63,518 bases of DNA from Paracoccaceae bacterium (GCA_013373445.1 JABXHV010000060.1:1-63518), one strand, 5' to 3'; shown: positions 26,312-36,354, counted from the stretch's first letter. A program made the numbers and translations. The notes: generated from the sequence alone by a model not told the origin.

Positions 26312-29300
26312 GTGAATTTCTCAGAGATCTTCATTCGTCGGCCTGTGCTGTCGACGGTCGTAAGCCTTTTGATTTTGTTGCTCGGCGTCCAGGGTGTGAT
26401 GAACATGTCTGTTCGCGAGTACCCGAAAGTCGATGAGACGGTGATCACTGTCTCGACAGTGTTCGTTGGCGCTGGCTCGGAACTTGTTCAAGGGTTCATC
26501 ACCACGCCAATCGCCAAGGCGGTGGCCTCAGCGGAGGGTGTTGACTACGTCAGCTCGACCAGCCGACTGGGCAGTTCGACTGTTTCTGTGCACATGCGGT
26601 TGAACACCGACCCGGACAGCGCATTGACCGAGGTGATTTCCAAGGTACAGCAGGTTCGCAGCCAGCTGCCAAGCGAAGCCAAGGATCCGATCATCCAAAA
26701 GGGAACAGGTCGTTCCTTTGCGATCATGTATCTGTCGGTCCTGTCGGACAACATGTCACCGCAACAGATCACCGAGTTCGTTTCGCGTGTAATCCAGCCG
26801 CAGCTGTCCATTGTTGACGGTGTGGCCGATGCGCAGGTGCTTGGTGAGCAGACATTTGCAATGCGTGTTTGGATCGACCCGATCCGGTTGGCCGCACGCG
26901 GTGTCACTGCAGCCGATGTTCTGTCGGCGATTCAGCAAGCCAACTTCTTGTCTGCTCCAGGCAAAACCGAAGGTCTGTACACAGCGTATCAGATCTCGGC
27001 GAAAACCACGTTGCAGACACCGGAGGCCTTTGGCGCCTTGCCGGTGCGAGCTGACGGCACTGATGTTGTTCGTCTCCGTGACGTGGCTGACCTCGAGCTT
27101 GGCAGTGAAACAACCGACGTTCGCGTGTCTTTCAACGGCCGCCGTGGTGTCTTCCTGGGCATTATGCCGACCCCGTCTGCAAACCCGCTGGACACCGCAG
27201 CAGCCGTGCATGCAGAGCTTCCGCGCCTTCAGGCCAACCTGCCTGAAGGCATGGAAATCACCGCTGTTTATGACTCAACGAAGTTCATTTCCGCGTCAAT
27301 CTTGGAAGTGTTCAAGACGATTGCGGAAGCAAGTTTTATCGTTGTTCTGGTGATCTTGTTGTTCCTCGGATCTTTCCGTGCGGTTTTGATCCCGCTGGCA
27401 ACCATCCCACTTTCTCTCGTGGGTGTATGTTTCTTGCTCTGGGGATTGGGCTACTCGCTCAACACGCTGACCTTGCTTGCCATGGTGCTTGCCATTGGTC
27501 TGGTGGTGGATGATGCCATCGTGGTCGTGGAAAATATTCACCGACACCTCGAAGAAGGCCTCAAGCCCATGGATGCGGCGATCGTTGGTATGCGCGAGAT
27601 CTTCGGTCCCGTCGTTGCCATGACGATCACGCTAGGAGCCGTATATGCGCCAATCGGGTTCACCGAGGGTTTGACGGGGGCCTTGTTCCGCGAGTTTGCT
27701 TTCACGCTGGCGGGCGCCGTGTTCATCTCCGGTTTCGTGGCGGTGACTTTGTCTCCAATGATGTCGGCGCGCCTGCTGACAACGCATGGCAGCCGTTTCC
27801 AGGACTTCATTGATCGTATGTTCTCATCGATCATTGACTGGTACGGTCGTCGTCTGGATGGCTCGTTGAACTACAAGCCATTGACCCTGTTGGTTGCGGT
27901 TTCCTTGCTGGCGACTTCCGGCTTCCTGTTCGTCAAGACGTCATCTGAGCTTGCTCCTACTGAAGACGTGGGTGGTTTGTTTGCGATGGTTACTGCGCCG
28001 CAATATGCGACGGCAGACTACACGCAGCTTTACACCGACCAGTTTTACGAAATGACTGATGATGTGCCTGGTGTTGAAGCCCGGTTCCAGATTGTTGGTT
28101 CAGGTGCTGCGAACTCAGCATTTGCCATCTGGGCTTTGAAGCCATGGGAAGAACGTGAGCAATCCCAAGAGCAGATCAAGGGGATGATTCAGTCTAAGAT
28201 CTCGAAGTCAGCGGGCGTTGAGGCATTCGTGTTTGCACCGCCATCTTTGCCTGGTGCAGGTGGTGGCTTGCCAATTCAGTTCGTCCTGCAGACAACGGGA
28301 ACCGCAGAACAGGTCTATGAAGTTGCAGAGGAGATCAAGAACAAGGCGATGGCTTCTGGTAAGTTCATCGTTGTTCAGAACTCCATGTCATTTGCGAAGC
28401 CTCAGGCAACTGTGCTGATCGACCGTGAGCGTGCGGCAGCTCTTGGCGTACCTGTGTCCACGATCGGTTCAACACTGAACATACTGGTGGGCAACGGAAG
28501 TGTTTCCAAGTTCGACCGTGATGGCCGTTCCTACGACATTATCCCGCAGGTGGCCCAAGCCTATCGCATGAACCCTGACATGCTTGGTAACTTCTACGTT
28601 CAATCTGCCAGCGGCGACATGGTGCCGTTGTCCGCGGTTGTTTCCGTATCAACAGGCGCGACACCAGTTGCCATCGAGCAGTTCAACCAGTTGAACTCAT
28701 CAACGATCTCGGCAATGCCGCTTCCAACCGTGACTTCAGGTGATGGTTTGGCGGAACTGCAAGCTATTGCAGACGAAGTTGCACCCGATGGGTTCTTCCA
28801 GGATTACGAAGGCCAGTCACGTCTTGAAGTCAATGAAGGCAACTCGATCTTGGTTGCATTCGGCTTGGCTGTGATCGTGATCTATCTTGTTCTGGCGGCT
28901 CAGTTCGAAAGCTTCCGCGATCCGTTCATTATTATGATGACAGTTCCGCTTTCGATCTTTGGGGCCATGGTGCCGTTGAACCTCGGTCTTGGGACCTTGA
29001 ACATCTATACCCAGGTTGGATTGATCACGCTTGTCGGCCTGATTACCAAGCACGGTATCTTGATGGTTGAGTTTGCCAATGCTCAGCGCGAAAAGCACGG
29101 CATGACCAAACGTGAGGCGATCATCGAGGCAGCGCGTGAGCGTCTGCGTCCTATTTTGATGACGACAGGCGCGATGGTTCTCGGTGTTCTGCCGCTGGTG
29201 GTTGCAGAAGGCGCCGGTGCGGCCGCGCGTTATTCCATCGGTCTGGTGATTTCCACTGGAATGTCGGTCGGAACATTGTTCACCTTGTTCGTGGTGCCAA

Positions 29301-29392
29301 TGTTCTACATGTATCTTGGCCATGCCGATAAGGCGGACGAAAACGTCAAAACGGAGCCGGATGGTGCAACTTCTTCAGGCCAACACGCCTGA
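26312..29392 (+). CDS. RND efflux pump, inner-membrane transporter (AcrB/HAE1 type)
   Basis: A 1026-residue transporter with 12 membrane helices and two large periplasmic loops. The proton-relay aspartates are in TM4 (LVVDDAIVVVENIHRH, about 397-412). It starts with GTG at 26312, using the GGGAGA that overlaps the end of the adaptor gene. It expels hydrophobic or amphiphilic compounds by proton exchange. No outer-membrane factor and no TetR-type repressor are next to it, so it probably shares a TolC protein encoded elsewhere. Length and motifs are normal; there is no sign of damage. Confidence 0.95.
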   Translation: MNFSEIFIRRPVLSTVVSLLILLLGVQGVMNMSVREYPKVDETVITVSTVFVGAGSELVQGFITTPIAKAVASAEGVDYVSSTSRLGSSTVSVHMRLNTDPDSALTEVISKVQQVRSQLPSEAKDPIIQKGTGRSFAIMYLSVLSDNMSPQQITEFVSRVIQPQLSIVDGVADAQVLGEQTFAMRVWIDPIRLAARGVTAADVLSAIQQANFLSAPGKTEGLYTAYQISAKTTLQTPEAFGALPVRADGTDVVRLRDVADLELGSETTDVRVSFNGRRGVFLGIMPTPSANPLDTAAAVHAELPRLQANLPEGMEITAVYDSTKFISASILEVFKTIAEASFIVVLVILLFLGSFRAVLIPLATIPLSLVGVCFLLWGLGYSLNTLTLLAMVLAIGLVVDDAIVVVENIHRHLEEGLKPMDAAIVGMREIFGPVVAMTITLGAVYAPIGFTEGLTGALFREFAFTLAGAVFISGFVAVTLSPMMSARLLTTHGSRFQDFIDRMFSSIIDWYGRRLDGSLNYKPLTLLVAVSLLATSGFLFVKTSSELAPTEDVGGLFAMVTAPQYATADYTQLYTDQFYEMTDDVPGVEARFQIVGSGAANSAFAIWALKPWEEREQSQEQIKGMIQSKISKSAGVEAFVFAPPSLPGAGGGLPIQFVLQTTGTAEQVYEVAEEIKNKAMASGKFIVVQNSMSFAKPQATVLIDRERAAALGVPVSTIGSTLNILVGNGSVSKFDRDGRSYDIIPQVAQAYRMNPDMLGNFYVQSASGDMVPLSAVVSVSTGATPVAIEQFNQLNSSTISAMPLPTVTSGDGLAELQAIADEVAPDGFFQDYEGQSRLEVNEGNSILVAFGLAVIVIYLVLAAQFESFRDPFIIMMTVPLSIFGAMVPLNLGLGTLNIYTQVGLITLVGLITKHGILMVEFANAQREKHGMTKREAIIEAARERLRPILMTTGAMVLGVLPLVVAEGAGAAARYSIGLVISTGMSVGTLFTLFVVPMFYMYLGHADKADENVKTEPDGATSSGQHA

Positions 29393-29424
29393 TCAGAAGA
29401 GCTTCTAACCAACCCAATATGATG

Positions 29425-29449
29425 AGACGCCGGCCATTGGCCGGCGTCT
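29425..29449 (+). terminator. Terminator of the RND operon
   Basis: A perfect 11-bp stem AGACGCCGGCC/GGCCGGCGTCT with a 3-base loop, followed by TTCGTTCT. Confidence 0.85.
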
Positions 29450-29507
29450 TTCGTTCTATTCAAAATTCGGTATTGAATGCGGCATCTGGCGGGCCTACGT
29501 ATGAGGC

Positions 29508-30263
29508 ATGAGCAGATATGACTATCGAATGCAGCGATTGTTCCTCCGTCATATTTTGGCGCAGGATGCATCCATCGAAGCCGACCGGAGTCAGGCTAAT
29601 TACCTCTTGAATGTCCTGCGTTTGAAGGACGGTGATCAGGTATTGGTCTTTAACGGAACTGATGGTGAATGGTTGGCGAGAATTGAGGTGACCGGTCGCA
29701 AGGCCTGCCAGCTTCACCTCGAGAAACAAACCCGTACCCAAACGGCCCACAACGACCTTTTGTATCTATTTGCGCCCCTCAAACATGCCCGTCTTGACTA
29801 TATGGTGCAAAAAGCCGTCGAAATGGGGGCAGGTGCCTTGCGACCGGTCATGACCCAGCACACCCAGGCCTCTCGGGTAAATCTGGAGCGTATGGAAGCC
29901 AATGTCATAGAGGCTTCTGAGCAATGTGGCGTTATCAGCGTTCCGCAGGTTCAGGAGACCGTATCCCTGAAAGATTTGCTGGAGAACTGGAACGCGGAAG
30001 GCGAGCGCGTCCTGCTGTTTTGCGATGAAGGCGAAGAAAGCCAGAACCCGCTTACAGAGCTGGTTGAACTGGCGGCGCAAGGGGTTAAATCATTGGCGGT
30101 CCTGATCGGGCCTGAGGGGGGCTTTAGCCAGGAGGAACGTGCCTTGTTACGATCACAGGATTTTGTGCGCCCAATCCCACTTGGACCGCGTATTCTGCGC
30201 GCAGATACCGCTGCCGTTGCTGCATTGACGGTGATCCAGGCAAGTCTCGGGGATTGGCGTTGA
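29508..30263 (+). CDS. rsmE: 16S rRNA (uracil-1498-N3)-methyltransferase
   Basis: A 251-residue SPOUT-class methyltransferase. It has an N-terminal PUA-like part with [20 protein letters not shown] near residue 33-52 and the SPOUT knot near the C-terminus with [14 protein letters not shown] (about 200-213) and [16 protein letters not shown] (about 226-241). It methylates U1498 in the decoding centre of the 30S subunit. The start at 29508 gives an N-terminus [12 protein letters not shown] as in rhizobial homologues; a shorter start at 29529 is possible. It lies upstream of gshA with 202 bases between, as often seen in this group. Confidence 0.93.
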   Translation: MSRYDYRMQRLFLRHILAQDASIEADRSQANYLLNVLRLKDGDQVLVFNGTDGEWLARIEVTGRKACQLHLEKQTRTQTAHNDLLYLFAPLKHARLDYMVQKAVEMGAGALRPVMTQHTQASRVNLERMEANVIEASEQCGVISVPQVQETVSLKDLLENWNAEGERVLLFCDEGEESQNPLTELVELAAQGVKSLAVLIGPEGGFSQEERALLRSQDFVRPIPLGPRILRADTAAVAALTVIQASLGDWR

Positions 30264-30465
30264 TTTTTCATGCGTTTCTGTGAGCTTCTTGCTAAAACTT
30301 TTACCAACAAACTGACACTGTCGTCGCATAGCATCTTGCGTTGTGCGTGCGACCATCCTAAATGCGGATAGCTGCCTTATCGAAGTTTCCTGCATGGTTG
30401 GGTGCTTTGTGTTGAAATCTCGCGCATATTTGAAGTGCGACTGAGTTAAGAACGGATCCTCCCGC

Positions 30466-31839
30466 ATGGCTCGCGATACTCTCGATTCCACGCCCATTTC
30501 CAGCGTAGCCGAACTGGCCGCCACACTCGAAGAAGGGTGTAAGCCAGACGACGGTTTTCGCATTGGTACCGAGCACGAAAAATTCGGCTTTCATACCTCC
30601 GACCTCTCCGCCATTCCTTATGAGGGACCCAGAGGCGTTGAAGCGGTGCTGACCGGCATGGAAGACTTGCTGGGTTGGGAGCGTATCGACGATAAGGGAC
30701 GGATCATTGGCCTTGCGGATCCAATCGGCGGGGGAGCCATTTCAATCGAACCCGGTGGCCAGTTTGAACTTTCTGGCGCGCCTTTGGAAAGTCTGCACGA
30801 AACCTGTCGTGAGACCAACGCCCATCTGGCACAGGTCAGGCAGGTGGCCGAGCCCTTGGGAATTGGGTTTCTAGGAACCGGTATGGCGCCGACGTGGCGC
30901 CGTGAAGACGTGCCGATGATGCCGAAGTCACGATACGAAATCATGCGCCGATACATGCCGAAGGTTGGTTCTTACGGCCTCGACATGATGCACCGTACAT
31001 CAACGATCCAGGTGAACCTCGATTTTGCTTCAGAGGCCGATATGGCATTGAAGATGCGGGTCGGCCTCGCATTGCAGCCGATTGCCACCTCGATTTTTGC
31101 AAATTCGCCTTTCACGGATGGCAAGCCAAATGGCTACAAGTCGTTCCGTGCTGAGATCTGGAATGATCTGGACGCTGATCGAACCGGCAATATTCCCTTC
31201 GCGTTCGAAGACGGTTTTGGTTTTGAGTCCTATGTCCAATGGGCGCTCGATGTACCGATGTATTTCGTCAAGCGCGGCGATGATTATCATGACGTCACTG
31301 ATACCACCTTCCGTCAATTCATGAACGGTGCGCTGGAGGGCCGGGTTCCTGATGCCTTGCCGACCATAGGCGATTGGAACAATCACCTGTCGACGCTTTT
31401 CCCCGACGTACGCCTGAAGAAATATATCGAGATGCGTGGTGCTGACGGTGGTCCATGGCGTGGTATCTGCGCGCTTCCGGCGCTTTGGGTGGGCTTGCTC
31501 TACGATAAGGGAGTTCTTGATCAGGCGTGGCAGCTGGTGAAGGACTGGACAACCGAAGAACGCGCATACCTGCGCGCTGAGGTTCCCAAGACGGCATTGC
31601 AAACAACTTTCAGAAACCAGACGGTTCTCGATATCGCCAGGGAAGTGGTTTCCTTGTCGAAAGAAGGCCTCAAACGCCGGGGCTATCTCAATGATGCGGG
31701 GCTGGACGAACGTGTTCATCTGGCGTCAGTAGATGAGAGCTTGGCAGCTGGAATGTGCCCAGCTGATGTCCTTTTGCAAAGGTATCACGGCTCTTGGGAT
31801 GGCGATCTTTCTCGGATCTTTGACGACTACGCATACTGA
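30466..31839 (+). CDS. gshA: Glutamate-cysteine ligase
   Basis: A 457-residue enzyme of the plant/alphaproteobacterial GCL class, the first step of glutathione synthesis (Glu + Cys + ATP to gamma-Glu-Cys). Family motifs include FRIGTEHEKFGF (about 26-37), GQFELSGAPLESLHETCRE (about 97-115) and MHRTSTIQVNLDFASEADMA near 170-190. A conserved EMRGADGGPWR lies near 321. A hairpin follows 5 bases after the stop. The gene starts with ATG at 30466 without a clear ribosome site. Confidence 0.95.
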   Translation: MARDTLDSTPISSVAELAATLEEGCKPDDGFRIGTEHEKFGFHTSDLSAIPYEGPRGVEAVLTGMEDLLGWERIDDKGRIIGLADPIGGGAISIEPGGQFELSGAPLESLHETCRETNAHLAQVRQVAEPLGIGFLGTGMAPTWRREDVPMMPKSRYEIMRRYMPKVGSYGLDMMHRTSTIQVNLDFASEADMALKMRVGLALQPIATSIFANSPFTDGKPNGYKSFRAEIWNDLDADRTGNIPFAFEDGFGFESYVQWALDVPMYFVKRGDDYHDVTDTTFRQFMNGALEGRVPDALPTIGDWNNHLSTLFPDVRLKKYIEMRGADGGPWRGICALPALWVGLLYDKGVLDQAWQLVKDWTTEERAYLRAEVPKTALQTTFRNQTVLDIAREVVSLSKEGLKRRGYLNDAGLDERVHLASVDESLAAGMCPADVLLQRYHGSWDGDLSRIFDDYAY

Positions 31840-31844
31840 GATGA

Positions 31845-31864
31845 GGGCGGCAGATTGGCCGCCC
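31845..31864 (+). terminator. Terminator after gshA
   Basis: A 7-bp stem GGGCGGC/GCCGCCC with a short loop, followed by TTCGTTTTT. Confidence 0.75.
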
Positions 31865-31961
31865 TTCGTTTTTGCACGGCAAGTCCTTGCAATATAAGCA
31901 TTTGACGTCTTGGCACTTCCGGTCAATCATGATGCATGTGAACTGCTTCGGATTGGCGCCT

Positions 31962-32780
31962 ATGATTGATTTCAACCAGACTAATCCTGCTTTCGATCTG
32001 GTGTCGATAGCGCGTGATATGCAAGAGCGTTTTGGCTGGAGCCAAGACGACCTTTCAAAAGCAGTCTCCTCTTTGATGAGTGCGGCAACCAGCGGGTACA
32101 AGTTCTTTGGCCCCGAGCAAGGTGATCTGTCTTCTCTGATGAATATGGATTACCTTCAAGGCAATCCCTCAAAGTTCTTTAAAATGGCCGGTGGCCAGGA
32201 CGAACTATCGCCGTTTTTCGGCCCAGAGCCGGTACGTAAGGCGCTGGCCGATCATGTGGCGATGATGACCGGTCTGCAAAAGGATGCAATCTCGGAGATC
32301 ATGCCCGTCGCTGCCACGATTGCATTTGGCCGGATGGCGCGTCCCTATATGAATGGCCCTGCTGCCGACATGATGGAAGCATTTATCCGCGGGTTTGCGC
32401 GCGGACGTCCGAAGCCCCAGCCAACGCCGATGGACTACATGCAGCAATACACCAGCGCGATGCAGGTGTTCTGGTCTGGTTTCATGGGACAAACAACAGC
32501 CCCGACATCTGCAGCCGAAACATCAACTGAGCCTGTCGAGGATGAAGGTGAAGTGCCGACTGAAGGTCTGTTGCCCGAAGATCAGGAGCTCGAGGGGACT
32601 ACTGCTGACGAGGCTGCGGACGAAGTGCTGGCTGAAGAAACGACTTCCGAGGCTGGCGAGTTTGACGCAATGTTGGCCGGATGGATGTCCGCGGGTCGAG
32701 ACTTCCAGTCCTCGCAATTGCGAGCCTTTGACAGCTTCTTTGAAAGCGCTAGCCGGGACCTTTCCGGGCGCACGAGCTAA
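31962..32780 (+). CDS. DUF937-like protein with an acidic, helical C-terminus
   Basis: A protein of 272 residues from the ATG at 31962; in-frame starts further up (ATG at 31929 and 31932, TTG at 31872) are possible and no start has a strong ribosome site. The first half contains FFGPEPVRKALADHVAMMTG and ISEIMPVAATIAFGRMARPY, the bundle pattern of DUF937/YidB-like proteins, whose function is unknown. The middle (about 175-240) is rich in Glu and Thr and probably disordered. The end forms an amphipathic helix that reads like a phasin helix (QSSQLRAFDSFFESASRDL). It lies after gshA and its own terminator follows. Confidence 0.65.
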   Translation: MIDFNQTNPAFDLVSIARDMQERFGWSQDDLSKAVSSLMSAATSGYKFFGPEQGDLSSLMNMDYLQGNPSKFFKMAGGQDELSPFFGPEPVRKALADHVAMMTGLQKDAISEIMPVAATIAFGRMARPYMNGPAADMMEAFIRGFARGRPKPQPTPMDYMQQYTSAMQVFWSGFMGQTTAPTSAAETSTEPVEDEGEVPTEGLLPEDQELEGTTADEAADEVLAEETTSEAGEFDAMLAGWMSAGRDFQSSQLRAFDSFFESASRDLSGRTS

Positions 32781-32801
32781 GCTGAATTTGCGGCAAAAAA
32801 A

Positions 32802-32823
32802 GACCCGCCAACAAGGGCGGGTC
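32802..32823. terminator. Terminator between the DUF937-like and DUF1127 genes
   Basis: GACCCGCC (32802-32809) pairs with GGCGGGTC (32816-32823). The A7 run just before it becomes a T tail on the minus strand, so it mainly ends the DUF1127 transcript. Confidence 0.8.
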
Positions 32824-32906
32824 AGTTACGTCGGCAAGGCAAGACTGTGCCGACAGGGGCTGCAATATCATTTGTCCGCTACAAACGGACCGTCTTGGAG
32901 GTCAGC

Positions 32907-33239
32907 CTAGGCGGCGAGAGATTGGCCAGCTTCATCTGTTGGGAGGACAGGCGAAGACACATGGGCTGAAGCTGCCGCGTGCTGAAGGGACAGGGCGTTG
33001 ATCACCCAGGCTTGCCGTTTCTGGGACACGAGCTGTGTCAGTACAGATGACGGATCAGAAAGCAGGTTGCCTTTCCTGGCTTGTCGAACTTCGCTCCGCG
33101 TCAGGCCGATGTCTTTCAGTTGCGCGTCACTTAGATCTTCAAGCTTGTTGATCTGGCGGCGGTTGACCACGACACGCCATACACGGGCCGCCAAAGCCCA
33201 GACGCTGATGGTCGAACTGTTCGGTGTGATATTGGTCAT
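32907..33239 (-). CDS. DUF1127 domain protein, extended
   Basis: A 110-residue protein with the short arginine-rich DUF1127 core, VNRRQINKLEDLSDAQLKDIGLTRSEV (about 24-50, split here as two motifs), followed by a C-terminal extension of about 50 residues that is unusual for the family. DUF1127 proteins bind RNA or act in stress and metabolic regulation in alphaproteobacteria. AGGAGA precedes the ATG. It is divergent from the two LysR genes. Confidence 0.85.
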   Translation of the reverse strand: MTNITPNSSTISVWALAARVWRVVVNRRQINKLEDLSDAQLKDIGLTRSEVRQARKGNLLSDPSSVLTQLVSQKRQAWVINALSLQHAAASAHVSSPVLPTDEAGQSLAA

Positions 33240-33493
33240 GACATAGTTCTCCTGTATGCCGACAATCTAGGAATTGCGGCATTCCTGCTGTTCCGTTTTG
33301 CGCAGGGTGTTTCGTTTACATTCTGATCAATACGCTCAAAAAACACATTCGACTAACGAATGTTTATGATATAATTCATACAAAAATTTGATGGGAAGCT
33401 CCCGGCTAAAAATTCAGCTTGGATCATCAATGACTTATTTGAGTTTGTGATCAATTCGTTGCTAGTCATGCATCGAGTGAATAGGACGATCGA

Positions 33494-34369
33494 ATGTTGG
33501 ATCTCGATCAAGTACGCACATTTGTGGCGATTGCAGAAAGTGGAAGCTTCACCAAAGCTGCCCAAACCGTTCATAAAACTCAATCCGCTGTATCCATGCA
33601 GATGCGGCGGCTGGAGGAAAAGCTCGGGCGTGCGATCTTTGTCCGCGAAGGCCGCAATTGTAAGCTGACCGAGGATGGCGAGCGTTTCCTGGCCTATGGG
33701 CGCCGTCTGGTGCAGCTCAATGATGAGACCTTGGCAGCTTTTGATGAAACAGAGGTATCGGGCTTTGTGCGTCTGGGAACGCCAGATGATTATGCAGATC
33801 GTTTCTTGCCGGAAATCCTGGCGCGATTTTCGCGGTCGCATCCACACGCGGAGGTCAGTGTGGTTTGTGCGCCGACACCCAACTTGGCCGATTTGGTTGA
33901 GCAGGACGAACTTGATGTTGCGATCATTACCCACGTCAAGAAACGTGGGCGACGCGACGTCGAGATTATTCGAAATGAACCTTTGTTGTGGGTTGCCTCA
34001 CAAGGACATTCGGTCGAAACCGAAACACCACTTCCGCTCGCGCTCGGCCGCCCCAACTGCGATTGGCGCCAAGCAGCCTTGCTAGCGCTGGAGAGCGTTG
34101 GCCGTGAAAACTACCTGCGCTATTCGACTTGGAGCTCTACTGCGGTTGGTGCAGCTGTTATGTCTGGGCTGGCCATTTCGGTATTACCTGAATCTGCGTT
34201 GCGCCCGGGGATGCGTGTGTTGTGCGAGGCTGACGGTTTTCCCAAGATGCCTCAATGCAGCATCGGCATCATGAGGAACTGGCGACAGCGTTCTCGCGTG
34301 GTCGAGGCTTTGGTTGAACATATCCAGTCTTCTCTTGATAATCTGTCGGTCCCGATAGCAGCCGAATAA
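33494..34369 (+). CDS. LysR-type transcriptional regulator A
   Basis: A 291-residue LTTR. The N-terminal helix-turn-helix (about 3-60) contains FVAIAESGSFTKAAQ and HKTQSAVSMQMRRLEEKLG; the substrate-binding domain begins near residue 90 with VRLGTPDDYADRFLPEI. AGGACG lies before the ATG. It is followed 34 bases later by a close paralogue, and divergent from DUF1127. Its target genes are not evident from position. Confidence 0.88.
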   Translation: MLDLDQVRTFVAIAESGSFTKAAQTVHKTQSAVSMQMRRLEEKLGRAIFVREGRNCKLTEDGERFLAYGRRLVQLNDETLAAFDETEVSGFVRLGTPDDYADRFLPEILARFSRSHPHAEVSVVCAPTPNLADLVEQDELDVAIITHVKKRGRRDVEIIRNEPLLWVASQGHSVETETPLPLALGRPNCDWRQAALLALESVGRENYLRYSTWSSTAVGAAVMSGLAISVLPESALRPGMRVLCEADGFPKMPQCSIGIMRNWRQRSRVVEALVEHIQSSLDNLSVPIAAE

Positions 34370-34403
34370 GCACCGAGACTTTTAGTGAACGGGGTACCCG
34401 GGT

Positions 34404-35297
34404 ATGAGCAACGCAAACAATCACAACCTGGATGTCGATCAGCTCAGAACTTTTCTGGCCATTGCAGAACTGGGAAATTTCACGCGTGCGGGTGAACTGG
34501 TGAACAAGACCCAGTCCACCGTGTCCATGCAAATGCGCCGCCTCGAGGAGCGGCTGGGCCTGATTTTGTTCCGGCGCAATGGTCGCAATTCGGAGCTGAC
34601 CGAAGAGGGGCAGCGGTTCGTCGATTATGCCAGGCGCCTCGTGCAAATGAACGACGAAGCATTTTCCGCGTTCGGTATTGAAAAGAGCTCTGGACGCTTG
34701 CGGATTGGTCTTCCGGATGATTACGCCGACAGACTGCTGCCGCAAATGCTGGCGGCCTTTGCACGCCTCAACCCGACCATTGAAGTCAATGTTGTATGTT
34801 CGAACAGTCTCGTGGTTGCCAAGGCTGTTCAGGGACACGAGCTTGATTTCGGTGTTGTGACCTCGAGCAGCGATACGCCGGACCATGGTGAGCTTATCCG
34901 GCGCGAAAAGCTCCATTGGGTGACATCAGTCCAGCATGATGCGCACCAGGACCCCATCCTCCGCCTTGCCGTTGGGGAGGAAACTTGCTTCTGGCGCATT
35001 GATGCGATTGATGCACTGGAAAAACGCGGTCGTAAATTCTCGGTCTCATATGTGAGTGCCAGTGCGGCTGCAATATCCGGCGCTGTTCAGGCTGGCTTGG
35101 CAGTGGCTGTGTTGCCTGAAAGTGCAGTGCGTCCAGGCATGCGCATTCTGGAGCCGAGTGAAGGGTTCCCGGATTTGCCGGATTGCCACATATCCTTGTT
35201 GCGCTCGACCATGGCAGACGGCCGGGTCCATGAAACCTTGCGCAATCATATTATCGCTGCGATCGGCAACGTACCTCAGGTGATGGCAGCAGAATGA
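34404..35297 (+). CDS. LysR-type transcriptional regulator B, paralogue of A
   Basis: A 297-residue LTTR that mirrors its upstream neighbour: FLAIAELGNFTRAGE and NKTQSTVSMQMRRLEERLG in the helix-turn-helix, LRIGLPDDYADRLLPQM at the start of the sensor domain, and a common end motif (AVLPESAVRPGMRIL). The two are a tandem duplication, only 34 bases apart and probably co-transcribed. Confidence 0.88.
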   Translation: MSNANNHNLDVDQLRTFLAIAELGNFTRAGELVNKTQSTVSMQMRRLEERLGLILFRRNGRNSELTEEGQRFVDYARRLVQMNDEAFSAFGIEKSSGRLRIGLPDDYADRLLPQMLAAFARLNPTIEVNVVCSNSLVVAKAVQGHELDFGVVTSSSDTPDHGELIRREKLHWVTSVQHDAHQDPILRLAVGEETCFWRIDAIDALEKRGRKFSVSYVSASAAAISGAVQAGLAVAVLPESAVRPGMRILEPSEGFPDLPDCHISLLRSTMADGRVHETLRNHIIAAIGNVPQVMAAE

Positions 35298-35329
35298 TCT
35301 GTCAAACGGCAGGCTTTAAACAGGCAGTG

Positions 35330-36262
35330 TCACTTTGACCGCAACATCAATATATTGCCGCCGATGACAAACCCCAGACCAAGCAAGGCGCTGAGGGTCC
35401 ACACATACCCCTCAAAGACCGTTGATACGGATAAGGCGACCACTGGAAAGATAACCGTAGCATATCCTGCGCGCGCCGACCCGATCCGGCCAAGCAGCGT
35501 CAGATAGGATGCAAAGGCGACGACCGACGCAATGACTGCCAAATAGAACAGGCTTGCGATGTAGGGGACGGTTAGCTCAACTGCAAAGCTATTGCCGCGT
35601 GCGAGCGAGAAAAGGCCCAGAAATACAACGCCATAGGTCATGCCCCAGGCGGTGGTCGCAGCCAGGGAGAGACCTTTTTTCTGGTTGGATGCCGTGACCA
35701 TATTGCCAAGACAAAAGGAGAGTGTGCCAAGCGTGCACAACAGCAATCCCTTCAATGCATCAAAGTTGATGCCGGTTGCCACGATCTGAGGTTCGAACAT
35801 CAAGGCAACACCGGAAAATCCGATAAGACCTGCGATGAAGGTTGCTGCATTTATGCTTTGCTTGAACAGCAAGAAGGCCAGGAACATGTTGAAGACGGAG
35901 GCGAGCGAGAAAACGACCGCAAGTAGGCCGGACGGGAGCTCCGCTGCTCCGTAATAAAACAGCACGAAGTTGGTCGAAAACATGAAGAGCCCCATGCCAG
36001 CTGCGCGCATATGGTCAGACAGCGAGAGCCTCAGAGGAATTGGGCGCACCAGACAAAAGACATGCATCACTACAGCGCCGAGTACGAACCGCCAGAATAC
36101 CGATATTTCCGGTGGGATCTCTCCGACTTGCCCTTTGATCGCAATCCAGCTGAAGCCCCAGGCAAATACCGTTGCGGCGTAGAGACCCAGATCTTTCGAG
36201 GACAGCCCGGTTGAGGCGGGACCGATAGGGGGTGGAGTGGTGAGACCGGGTGAGGTGGCCAT
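35330..36262 (-). CDS. DMT superfamily (EamA) permease
   Basis: A 310-residue membrane protein with ten hydrophobic segments arranged as two EamA repeats (about 25-155 and 165-305). EamA proteins export amino acids or other small metabolites, rarely with known substrates. The N-terminal 25 residues are Pro/Ser/Thr-rich and cytoplasmic. GGAAG precedes the ATG. It converges with the second LysR gene, which may or may not regulate it. Confidence 0.85.
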   Translation of the reverse strand: MATSPGLTTPPPIGPASTGLSSKDLGLYAATVFAWGFSWIAIKGQVGEIPPEISVFWRFVLGAVVMHVFCLVRPIPLRLSLSDHMRAAGMGLFMFSTNFVLFYYGAAELPSGLLAVVFSLASVFNMFLAFLLFKQSINAATFIAGLIGFSGVALMFEPQIVATGINFDALKGLLLCTLGTLSFCLGNMVTASNQKKGLSLAATTAWGMTYGVVFLGLFSLARGNSFAVELTVPYIASLFYLAVIASVVAFASYLTLLGRIGSARAGYATVIFPVVALSVSTVFEGYVWTLSALLGLGFVIGGNILMLRSK

Positions 36263-36354
36263 TATTCTTCCTTCAGTGAGCAGCTGAAGGTGGCTTATTC
36301 CCTTGATTGGCTCAAACGATAGTTTTTGATCGATTGATCACAAATCTACATGGA

